Positions 41,244 to 48,647 of a stretch of DNA of 64,000 nt are shown here, piece after piece. Position numbers and translations under genes: made by a program. Origin of the DNA: Pirellulales bacterium. Its GTDB lineage: Bacteria; Planctomycetota; Planctomycetia; Pirellulales; Thermoguttaceae. The stretch covers positions 1-64,000 of the forward strand of contig JAFGPV010000091.1 of NCBI GenBank assembly GCA_016936015.1, given 5' to 3'. A model generated the notes under the pieces. The model was not told the DNA's origin and did no database searches. It worked only from the letters and a program-made list of their open reading frames with translations. The first letter of the stretch is position 1. Every line of letters starts with the position of its first letter.

Positions 41244-41404
41244 CACGGACACTCCTTTGCGGAAATGACTTTTTCCGTACTCTGCGGTTTGCTCTCTTTT
41301 CTCCCTTATTCTACGCAGGAAAACCATCAGGGTTTGCACGATTCCGGATGGGGGAAAACCTGATGCCCGACAAGGAGTTACCGATGCCTGGGGGGATATC
41401 GCGC

Positions 41405-41432
41405 AAAAAACCGGGGAGCCGAAGCTCCCCGG
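41405..41432 (-). terminator. Intrinsic terminator of the sigma factor gene
   Basis: A perfect 9-bp stem (41411-41419 with 41424-41432) closes a TTCG tetraloop on the minus strand, followed by six T. It lies 20 bases beyond the rpoD-type stop codon. Confidence 0.9.
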
Positions 41433-41452
41433 TAGCAAGAGGAGGGAGGATA

Positions 41453-43123
41453 TTATACGTTTTCCAGGGTCGTAAGGTGGTTGGCGGTGGTCAGAGGGTC
41501 TACTCCCAGGGCGGCGGGCAGGCCCTCGACGAAGCTGAGGAGCTTTTTCGCGCGGATGGGGTGCTGCAGGGAGCGGACGGCCTTGGTTTCGATTTGGCGG
41601 ACGCGTTCGCGTGTGACGGAAAAGATCTTGCCCACCTCTTCGAGCGTGTAGGCGTAGCCGTCGGCCAGGCCGAAGCGGAGGCGGATGATTTCGCGCTCGC
41701 GGTAGTCCAGCACGCTGAGGACCTCGGCGATGCGGGCCCGCAACGATTCCTGATGGATCTCGTGCAACGGGTCCTCTTCGCGGTAGTCTTCGAGAAATTC
41801 GCCGAAGAAGCTGTCGTCGTGATCGCCGACGGGCTGGTCCAGCGAGAGGGGCTGGTGGGACATCCGCATCACGTTGGCGACCTCCTCGCGCGACAGCCCG
41901 GCCGCCTCGGCGGCGGTTTCCACCGACGGCTCGACGCCGTCCTGTTGCAGCAGGCGGCGGGTGACCTGGCGGACGCGGCTCATGGTCTCGATCATGTGCA
42001 CCGGCATGCGGATCGTCCGGCTCTGGTCGGCGATGGAGCGGGTAATCGCCTGGCGGATCCACCAGGTGGCGTAGGTCGAGAACTTGTAGCCCCGGGCGTG
42101 TTCGAACTTGTCCACGGCGCGCATCAGGCCGGTGTTCCCCTCCTGGATCAGATCCAGGAAGCTCAGACCCCGGTTGCGATAGCGCTTGGCGATGGAGACA
42201 ACCAGGCGGAGGTTGCCCGCGGAGAGATGCCGTTTGGCGGCCTCGTAACGATTGTGCCGGTCGGCGATCCGGTCCAAGCGGCGGCGAAGCGTGGCGGGAC
42301 TTTCCATCGCCGAGCGCATCAGGTAGCACAATTCCCGGCGGAGCGGCGCGGCGTCTTGGGCTTCAAGATCCGGGGCGGCGAGTTGCCGCTGCAATTCCTC
42401 CATCCGCCGGTAGATCTGTTGGAGCCGGTTAAGCATCGGCACGAGTCGCTGCGTGCGGAGTCCCAATTCCTCGACCAGCCGGACCATTTTTGCCCGCCGG
42501 CGGAGCAGGCGGCGCCAGGCTGCGCGCCGCTGGGAAAGCGGCTTGCGGCGATGCAGCGCGACGGTAAAATCGCGGCGGTTTTTCCCGCGAAGATGGTAGA
42601 GCGTGCGGAGGTTCGGCTCCAGAATCTTGACCAGGCGGCGTTTTTCGACGATGTTGATCACCGAGACCTCGATCGTCCGGTCCAGCCGCACCCGGTTGTT
42701 GGCGATGTTCTCCAACAGGGTGATCGCCGCATTGAGCACGAAATCGTTGGCCAACAGACAGTAGCGGAAGCGGCGACGGCCGACCTGGATCCGCCGGGCG
42801 GCGGCGGTCTCTTCCGCCGGGCTGAGCATCGGAATCTCGCCCATTTGCATCAGGTAGATCCGCACCGGATCGTCGATCTGGTCGTCCCCGCCGGTGTGTT
42901 CCACGTCGTACTCTTCTTCTTCCGAAAACAGTTCGTCGCGTTCCGGCGAATCGAGGTCCGACTCGTCTTCATCCAACCGTTCGTTCCGCTCGAATTCATC
43001 CGCCGGCTGCTGCGGAGCAGAGGAACCGCGGCGCGGCGGTTTGGCGGGCCGGGTTGCCGCGCCGGACGTTCGAGATGCGGATGTTTTTCTGTCGGACAGG
43101 CTGCGCCGGGCGGTCTTACTCAT
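41453..43123 (-). CDS. rpoD: Primary (RpoD/SigA-type) RNA polymerase sigma factor
   Basis: 556 residues. An acidic, low-complexity N-terminus (1-80) is followed by region 1.2 ([22 protein letters not shown]). A long Arg-rich linker (about 140-275) precedes region 2 ([74 protein letters not shown]). Regions 3 and 4 end in the [30 protein letters not shown]. Regions 2.4 and 4.2 are those of housekeeping sigmas. The basic linker is less acidic than the E. coli non-conserved region. It has its own terminator and stands as a single-gene unit. Confidence 0.9.
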   Translation of the reverse strand: MSKTARRSLSDRKTSASRTSGAATRPAKPPRRGSSAPQQPADEFERNERLDEDESDLDSPERDELFSEEEEYDVEHTGGDDQIDDPVRIYLMQMGEIPMLSPAEETAAARRIQVGRRRFRYCLLANDFVLNAAITLLENIANNRVRLDRTIEVSVINIVEKRRLVKILEPNLRTLYHLRGKNRRDFTVALHRRKPLSQRRAAWRRLLRRRAKMVRLVEELGLRTQRLVPMLNRLQQIYRRMEELQRQLAAPDLEAQDAAPLRRELCYLMRSAMESPATLRRRLDRIADRHNRYEAAKRHLSAGNLRLVVSIAKRYRNRGLSFLDLIQEGNTGLMRAVDKFEHARGYKFSTYATWWIRQAITRSIADQSRTIRMPVHMIETMSRVRQVTRRLLQQDGVEPSVETAAEAAGLSREEVANVMRMSHQPLSLDQPVGDHDDSFFGEFLEDYREEDPLHEIHQESLRARIAEVLSVLDYREREIIRLRFGLADGYAYTLEEVGKIFSVTRERVRQIETKAVRSLQHPIRAKKLLSFVEGLPAALGVDPLTTANHLTTLENV

Positions 43124-43540
43124 GGAAGTTCCGATCGTTGGATGCAGAGATACGGTTGAGAATCATGCCGAAACACCCCCTGATACGGGAAAATCCTCCC
43201 CCGTTGTGTTCGGATTGAAAGGCCACCGGAAGCTGAATCCGCACTTTGAGTGCCAATGCCGCCGAGGGGACGGTGCCTTGACAACAAATCCTTGCCAAAC
43301 AACAGGTTGCGCTGATATTTGACTGATTGGGACCCGCTATTCCCATCCCCCCGTTGGTTTTTTACTACATCCCCGTTTGAATCGTGGTGCAATTTTGCTA
43401 CACCGCGCGTTGAATTTCGTTGAGCAGCACGGTGTTTTCCATAAACGCCCCGGGATGGCACTCCCGGGGGGCGACGTGCAACCTTTTTCACCCCCGGGAT
43501 TGCCATCCCGGGGCGTTTTTTAGGAGAAGATTGTCTTAGT
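43124..43540. other. 417-bp gap upstream of the sigma factor gene
   Basis: No gene. The left part (43124-43400) must contain the sigma-factor promoter. The right part holds a long hairpin, listed separately. Confidence 0.5.
43443..43518. repeat. 18-bp inverted repeat, terminator-like
   Basis: Perfect arms aaacgccccgggatggca (43443-43460) and its complement (43501-43518), with a 40-nt loop that holds a further cccggg pair. A T-run follows on the plus strand. It lies after the stop of the toroid protein gene (minus strand). A related remnant is at 33528-33552, so it is a dispersed repeat that may serve as a terminator. Confidence 0.6.
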
Positions 43541-45178
43541 TTACATCGGGAATTCATCCTCGGTGCTCTTCGAGCGATAGAGCGGCAGGTACCGATAATA
43601 GACCTCCAGGGTCATGGCGGCCAGGGCGGTGAAGTACAACCGCCCGCCCTTGGAGGCCCCGGCGTCGCTGCCGCTGAAGAACCAACTCCCTTCTTCATGG
43701 CCCAGCTTGGCCTGATTGAGGATCAGGAACTCGCGCATTTCTTCGTTCCATTTTTTCCACTCCGGGCCTTCCCAATGGTGCAGGACCTGCGTGGCGTAGT
43801 AGTTATAGTACATATTTCCCTCGGACGGTCCGAGGCGGCAGAGCCACTCGACGCCGCGCTGCAGGGCGGGATTGTCCTTTTTCCAGCCCAGGTACATGCG
43901 GCACAGCAGGCCGATGGCGGTGGTTCCGGGACCTTTGCCGGGATCGGTGTAGCCGTAGTTCGCGCCGCTGTCGGTCTGCACGGAGTCGAGGAACTCGTAG
44001 GCCTTTTTCACGGTCTCGGGCGGCACGTTGAGGTACGCCATGTGGGCGCTCTTCAGGGCCATGATCTGCCAGCCGACCACGGAAGTGTCGCCCTTCTGCC
44101 GCGGCATGTACCGCCAGCCGCCGCCGACGGGATCCTGGGCGTAGCAGATAAAGTTGATCGCACCTTGAGCGGGCGTTTGCAGGCCCTTGTCGTGGGTCAA
44201 GGCATAGGCCTCGCAGAGGACGATCGAAGCCAAGCCGTGCGAATACATGAAGCCGGTCTCCGGCTCATCCAATCGCGCGCCCTCTGGCCCGATGCGGATC
44301 TGATTAATCAGGAAATACAGGCCGTTTTTAACCAGCGGCTTGTATTTCCCCTCCTTGTGCGTCTGTCCGGCGCCCAGGAACGGCAGGAGCGCCAGGCTGG
44401 TGGCGGCAATCCGCGCCTTGGCCAGCGAACCCGGATTGCGGCACTGACCCTGGCACTGCGGTGCGGCATCGTGGTTGAAGCACCAGCCGCCGTCGGGCAT
44501 CTGGTGCCGCGCAAACCATTGGAGGGCCAGGGCGACGGCCCGTTCGCTGCCGGGCGTCCCGCCCCCTTGACGGACGAGGGTGCCGCGGGCACCCGACCTC
44601 CGGCCGGAAAATCCCTTCCCGCTCAGCGTGCCGATCTTATTGAGCAATTCCGACTTCGGGGCATGGGCCAGACCGAAATCGCTCAGCTCCACCGAAACCG
44701 CAGCGGCGTCCAGATCCTTGACGCTGTCCAGCGTCACCTGGTCGGCCGCCACGCTCACGTCGGCCTTGACGACGTCGGTCGCGAGGTCGAGATTCAACTC
44801 CGGAGGAGGTTTCTCCAGGTCGGGCGCGACCTCTTCGAGGTTCTCAGCCACGTCCCGGGTGATGACGAATTTCGTCGCCGCGGCGGGCTGTTCGACGGAG
44901 AAGGTCCAGAGGGCCAGGCAGATAATCAGGAGCATGTGGAACACCATGCTCACCAGCCAACTGGGACTTTCCTGTAAAGCGGACCGCATCCAGCGGACCC
45001 AACGGCTCGGGCCTTGGCGTTTTCCCTCGGTTTCCTGGGCACTCTGGGTTGCGGCGGTTTTGGCGTTGTCGGCGTCCGTTTCCTTCCTCGCGTCAGACGC
45101 GGCGGAATTGGCGTCTCGGGCCGCGTCGGCCCTGCCGGATCTCACGGACTTTTTTTTCGTTACCGCCCGGTCGGCCAT
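43541..45178 (-). CDS. Membrane-anchored prenyltransferase/squalene-cyclase-like toroid protein
   Basis: 545 residues from the ATG at 45178; a TTG eight codons earlier is possible. A charged N-terminal region (1-75) leads to a membrane segment (about 77-97, SWLVSMVFHMLLIICLALW). A Pro/acidic linker then precedes an (alpha/alpha) toroid at about 215-520, with repeats such as ALALQWFARHQMPDGGWCFNH, GINFICYAQDPVGGGWRYMP and GLLCRMYLGWKKDN. The fold is shared by terpene cyclases and complement-type proteins, but the DxDD or DxD acid motifs of cyclases are not evident. Planctomycetes have many such anchored proteins of unknown role. Confidence 0.7.
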   Translation of the reverse strand: MADRAVTKKKSVRSGRADAARDANSAASDARKETDADNAKTAATQSAQETEGKRQGPSRWVRWMRSALQESPSWLVSMVFHMLLIICLALWTFSVEQPAAATKFVITRDVAENLEEVAPDLEKPPPELNLDLATDVVKADVSVAADQVTLDSVKDLDAAAVSVELSDFGLAHAPKSELLNKIGTLSGKGFSGRRSGARGTLVRQGGGTPGSERAVALALQWFARHQMPDGGWCFNHDAAPQCQGQCRNPGSLAKARIAATSLALLPFLGAGQTHKEGKYKPLVKNGLYFLINQIRIGPEGARLDEPETGFMYSHGLASIVLCEAYALTHDKGLQTPAQGAINFICYAQDPVGGGWRYMPRQKGDTSVVGWQIMALKSAHMAYLNVPPETVKKAYEFLDSVQTDSGANYGYTDPGKGPGTTAIGLLCRMYLGWKKDNPALQRGVEWLCRLGPSEGNMYYNYYATQVLHHWEGPEWKKWNEEMREFLILNQAKLGHEEGSWFFSGSDAGASKGGRLYFTALAAMTLEVYYRYLPLYRSKSTEDEFPM

Positions 45179-45449
45179 GATCGATAACCGTTTGGTGGAC
45201 AACTTCTTATATCAATAACCGCTAATCCCGCTTTTCTCCCTTTACTATATCCAGAATTTACATCCCCGACCAATCCTGCGGCAGGGGGGCAGGGAAGCGA
45301 CAAAATCAGGCGGAAATCGCCCGAAAACACGCAATCCCCCGGTTCGTTTCGGACGGCCCGATTCTCAGGGAGGAATTCCGCGTTTATAATCAGGTTTTCA
45401 TGGTTTGACGAGCAGGCCGGGCGTCTGCTTTACCCCCCGGGAGAGATTC

Positions 45450-45614
45450 ATGGCAAAGAGTAAAAAAAAGGCCGAGGTGGTCTTCCTCGTCTGCAAGGAA
45501 TCCGGCGATTATAACTACACCCTGCGGCGAAAACCCGGGAGTGAGAAATTATCGCGGAAGAAATACTGCCCTCGGCTGCGGAAACACACCGAGCATTCCG
45601 AGAAGAAGAAATAA
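45450..45614 (+). CDS. rpmG: Ribosomal protein bL33
   Basis: 54 residues from the ATG at 45450, after GGGAGAG. The fold pattern KAEVVFLVCKESGDYNYTLRRKPGSEKLSRKKYCPRLRKHTEHSE is bL33. The zinc-binding form has two C-x-x-C pairs; here the first pair is CKES and the second is YCPRL, leaving one Cys each. This is therefore a Cys-poor, probably zinc-free form. It is a component of the large ribosomal subunit. A hairpin terminator follows at once. Confidence 0.9.
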   Translation: MAKSKKKAEVVFLVCKESGDYNYTLRRKPGSEKLSRKKYCPRLRKHTEHSEKKK

Positions 45615-45621
45615 CGTGTCT

Positions 45622-45652
45622 ATAAAGCCGCGACCACCGGTTGCGGCTTTAT
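45622..45652 (+). terminator. Palindromic terminator/repeat after rpmG
   Basis: A 14-bp stem with one G-T pair (ataaagccgcgacc / ggttgcggctttat) and a 3-nt loop. It shares the ccgcgacc...ggtcgcgg core with the element inside rnr, so it belongs to a dispersed palindrome family here used as a terminator. Confidence 0.65.
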
Positions 45653-45676
45653 GATTCTGTTTCACGGAGGAGCGTC

Positions 45677-47431
45677 ATGCCCAAGCGTTGGCGGATCCAC
45701 GCGCACGACCCACAGCGGATTGCGACGCTGACGCGGTCGGCGGGCGTGCCCGCCGTGGTGGCCCAGTTGCTGATCTGCCGCGGCATGGAAGATTCCTCCT
45801 CGGCCCGCGTCTTTCTGGAATCGAAGCTGACCGACCTCCGCGATCCGGAACTTTTGCCCGGCTGCGCCGAGGCCGCCGACCGCCTGCACCGCGCCCTTCG
45901 CGCCGGCACGCGGATCTGCGTCTACGGCGATTACGACGTCGACGGGATCACCGGCGCCGCTTTACTCTACCTGGGTTTAAAACTTCTCGGCGCCGAAGTG
46001 ACTTACTACATTCCCCATCGGGTCGAGGAAGGCTACGGATTGCACGCCGAGGCGTTACGGACCAAGGCCGCCGAGGGGACGGGGCTGATCGTGACGGTCG
46101 ATTGCGGCATCGGCAGCGTGGAGGAGGCGGCCCTGGCGCGGGAGTTGGGCGTCGAACTGCTGATTACCGATCACCACGAGTTCGGCCCCGCGCTGCCCGA
46201 CGCCGCGGCGGTGGTCCATCCCCGCCTGCCCGGCGGAGATTACCCGTTCGACGGCCTGAGCGGCTCTGGCGTGGCCTTCAAATTGGCGTGGATGCTCTGC
46301 CAGAAGGCCAGCGGGGCGAAAAAGGTCGGCCCGCGGATGAAGGATTTTCTGCTCCAGGCGGTGGGTCTGGCCGCCCTGGGCACCGTGGCCGACGTCGTCC
46401 CGCTGGTCGACGAGAACCGCGTGCTGGTCCGCCACGGCCTCTTGAGCCTCGCCCAGAAACCGACCCTCGGCCTGGCCGCCCTGCTGCGGCTGACCGGGCT
46501 GGAAGGGAAGCCAACGCTCTCCAGCGAAGACGTCGGCTTCACGCTCGGCCCGCGGATCAACGCCGCCGGCCGGCTCGGCCAGCCGCAGTTGGCCCTTGAA
46601 CTGTTGGTCACCGATCGGCCCGAACGTGCCCAGGAACTGGCCCAGTACATCGACCAACTCAACGCCACGCGGCAGACCCTCGAACGGAGCATCCATCTGG
46701 CCGCCTCGAAACAGGTCAAGGAGCTTTACGACGTCCAATCCGACCCGGCCCTGGTCCTGGCCGAGCGGGGGTGGCATCCCGGCGTGATCGGCATCGTCGC
46801 GGGGAAACTCGCCGAAAAATTCCACCGGCCCACCGTGCTGATTGGCTGGGACAACCTGGGGATCAAGCCGGGGGTAGGATCCGCCCGGAGCGTGCCCGGC
46901 TGCAACCTGTACGCGGCGCTCGGCGCCTGCCGGGAATTCCTGATTTCCTACGGCGGCCACGCCTTGGCGGCGGGTTTGAAGATCGAGGCGAAACAACTTG
47001 ACGGCTTTCGCGCCGCCTTCAGCGAGGCCGTGGCCGCCGAATCGGGCGAGAAGCCCCGCGACGGCGAACTGCTGATCGACGCCGAGGCCCCGTTAAGCGC
47101 CTTTACGCTGCGCGCCGTACAACAGATGGAGCGTCTGGCCCCCTTCGGTCATGCCAACACCCGGCCGCTGCTCTGTACCAGCGAGGTTCGCCTGGCCGAG
47201 CCGCCTAAAGTGATCGGCAGCGGCGGCAACCACCTCGCCATGAAACTCTCGCAATACGGAGTGACCCTCCGCGCGGTCGCCTTCGGCGGCGGCGAGTGGC
47301 TCGACGACCTCCTTTCGGTGTCCGGCCCGATCGACGTCGCCTTCCGCCCCGTGATCAACACCTTCCGCGGCCGCCAGAGCGTCGAACTCCACATGGTCGA
47401 CTGGCGGGCGGGACAAACAGGGAGTATGTAG
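45677..47431 (+). CDS. recJ: Single-stranded-DNA-specific exonuclease RecJ
   Basis: 584 residues from the ATG at 45677, after GGAGGAG. The DHH phosphoesterase motifs are present: CVYGDYDVDGITG (motif I), VTVDCGIGS (II), LITDHHEFG (III, DHH). The DHHA1 domain contains GGHALAAGLKIE, and a C-terminal OB-like domain ends in VELHMVDW. RecJ degrades 5' to 3' single strands in recombination and repair. The length suits the family. Its 3' end is followed by a sharply AT-rich segment and a foreign cassette. Confidence 0.95.
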   Translation: MPKRWRIHAHDPQRIATLTRSAGVPAVVAQLLICRGMEDSSSARVFLESKLTDLRDPELLPGCAEAADRLHRALRAGTRICVYGDYDVDGITGAALLYLGLKLLGAEVTYYIPHRVEEGYGLHAEALRTKAAEGTGLIVTVDCGIGSVEEAALARELGVELLITDHHEFGPALPDAAAVVHPRLPGGDYPFDGLSGSGVAFKLAWMLCQKASGAKKVGPRMKDFLLQAVGLAALGTVADVVPLVDENRVLVRHGLLSLAQKPTLGLAALLRLTGLEGKPTLSSEDVGFTLGPRINAAGRLGQPQLALELLVTDRPERAQELAQYIDQLNATRQTLERSIHLAASKQVKELYDVQSDPALVLAERGWHPGVIGIVAGKLAEKFHRPTVLIGWDNLGIKPGVGSARSVPGCNLYAALGACREFLISYGGHALAAGLKIEAKQLDGFRAAFSEAVAAESGEKPRDGELLIDAEAPLSAFTLRAVQQMERLAPFGHANTRPLLCTSEVRLAEPPKVIGSGGNHLAMKLSQYGVTLRAVAFGGGEWLDDLLSVSGPIDVAFRPVINTFRGRQSVELHMVDWRAGQTGSM

Positions 47432-47655
47432 TGCGGAGTACTCCAAGGTCTTGATTCTCTTCTTTGGACTCTCATTTTCATACATTTTGAAAACGTATTA
47501 TCAGGCGTCATATGTACATATTATATAAGTAGTTGCGTCATTTATATATCGTTATTGATATATTTATGCTTGATTGTATATTAATATATGATATATTTAT
47601 ACATATATTTAGTACCACATAAGCCAATACATCGTCTTGAAATACACATTAAACC
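47432..47655. other. AT-rich segment before the XRE/Fic cassette
   Basis: About 47480-47655 is extremely AT-rich (runs such as ttatatatcg, ttaatatatgatatat), in contrast to the GC-rich genes on both sides. It contains several tatata boxes and must hold the cassette promoter, perhaps with binding sites for the XRE protein. The change in composition marks the left border of an inserted segment. Confidence 0.5.
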
Positions 47656-48048
47656 ATGATTTCTGCAAAACACCCTTCTGAAATAGCTGCCCGCCTGGAG
47701 CGGAGGCGGAAGGCCCTTGGAATGAGCCGTCCAATCCTCGCCAAACGCAGCGGCGTTTCCTTGGCCACCGTAAACCGAATACTCGGCGGTGATGAAGACA
47801 GTGCGATTCTTTCCAATCTGATAGCCCTTGCACAGGCGCTGGGAATGGCTGTTTCGATATCCAACCTCAGCAGCGAAAAAGACTTTGCCGAGGAGCAAGC
47901 GAAAAACAAGGCCGAAGCCATTGCGCGCATGGTCCAAGGAACCTCGGCACTGGAATCCCAGGCGGTGGACTCCGAGACGTACGAGGAAATCATCCACCAG
48001 ACCGTCCATGAGTTGATGGCGGGATCGAGGCGAAAACTATGGAGCTAA
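47656..48048 (+). CDS. XRE-family regulator, mobile mystery protein A-like antitoxin
   Basis: 130 residues. The HTH spans about 10-62 (LERRRKALGMSRPILAKRSGVSLATVNRILGG). A helical C-terminal half follows, with AKNKAEAIARMVQGTSALESQ. TSALES (96-101) resembles the (S/T)xxxE(G/N) Fic-inhibition motif except for its last residue. It overlaps the Fic gene by 10 bases. XRE/Fic pairs of this layout are known as mobile mystery proteins A and B. It probably represses the cassette and may restrain the Fic enzyme; the second role is inference. Confidence 0.75.
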   Translation: MISAKHPSEIAARLERRRKALGMSRPILAKRSGVSLATVNRILGGDEDSAILSNLIALAQALGMAVSISNLSSEKDFAEEQAKNKAEAIARMVQGTSALESQAVDSETYEEIIHQTVHELMAGSRRKLWS

Positions 48049-48647
48049 ATGGCGGCGTGTGGCCGGCGATTCCGGGAGAAACCCCGATCGATCCCTCCTA
48101 CCTCAAGGATCAGAGCATTACCACGCGGCGAGATTTGTGTCGAGCCGAGGCGCTGAATATCAGGAAGGCCTACGTCAAGTATTTGGCCGCTCCGCCGACG
48201 AAACGACTGGCACCCTTCGATTACGCCTGGCTCCTTCGGCTTCATCAAGAAATGTTCGGGGAGGTCTGGTTATGGGCGGGCCAATTACGTCAAGCGGATT
48301 TGAACCTGGGCGTCGCTTGGCATCTCATTTCCGAGCAGGTTCTCGCTTTAACGCAGGACCTTTCTTGCTGGGCAAAATCGGACATGTCTTTCCTCGAACA
48401 AGCCGCTCGGCTTCATTATCGCGCGGTGTGGATTCATCCCTTCATGAATGGAAACGGCCGATGGGCACGATTGTTGGCAAATATTTGGTTGGGAATTCAC
48501 AAGACGCCTTTGGTCTTTTGGCCCGATGAGAATATTGGGCAGTCGAGCCCCATCCGTAATGAATACATCAAAGCCCTCCAGGAAGCTGACGAGGGAGAGT
48601 ATAAAAAACTATTGGCGCTTCATAAACAATTTCAGAGTACAAAATAA
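48039..48647 (+). CDS. Fic-domain protein, mobile mystery protein B-like
   Basis: 202 residues. The Fic core holds FDYAWLLRLHQEMFGEVWLWAGQLRQADLNLG and the active-site loop HPFMNGNGRWAR at 133-144. His133 is the catalytic base and GNGR binds the phosphates. The acidic residue of the usual HPFx(D/E)GNGR is Asn, as in the mobile mystery B group. Most Fic enzymes transfer AMP to a target. The gene overlaps the XRE gene, and its TAA directly abuts the rnr start. Composition is closer to AT than the surroundings. A toxin role is likely but not shown. Confidence 0.8.
   Translation: MELNGGVWPAIPGETPIDPSYLKDQSITTRRDLCRAEALNIRKAYVKYLAAPPTKRLAPFDYAWLLRLHQEMFGEVWLWAGQLRQADLNLGVAWHLISEQVLALTQDLSCWAKSDMSFLEQAARLHYRAVWIHPFMNGNGRWARLLANIWLGIHKTPLVFWPDENIGQSSPIRNEYIKALQEADEGEYKKLLALHKQFQSTK

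Noticed and set aside
41244-42329. Upstream extension of the 101-residue gene to 463 codons
   Set aside because: The extension runs through the sigma factor gene in another frame. A good ribosome site marks 41243 as the start.
41222-43159. A 645-codon plus-strand frame opposite the sigma factor gene
   Set aside because: It mirrors the sigma factor and has no ribosome site or recognisable domain.
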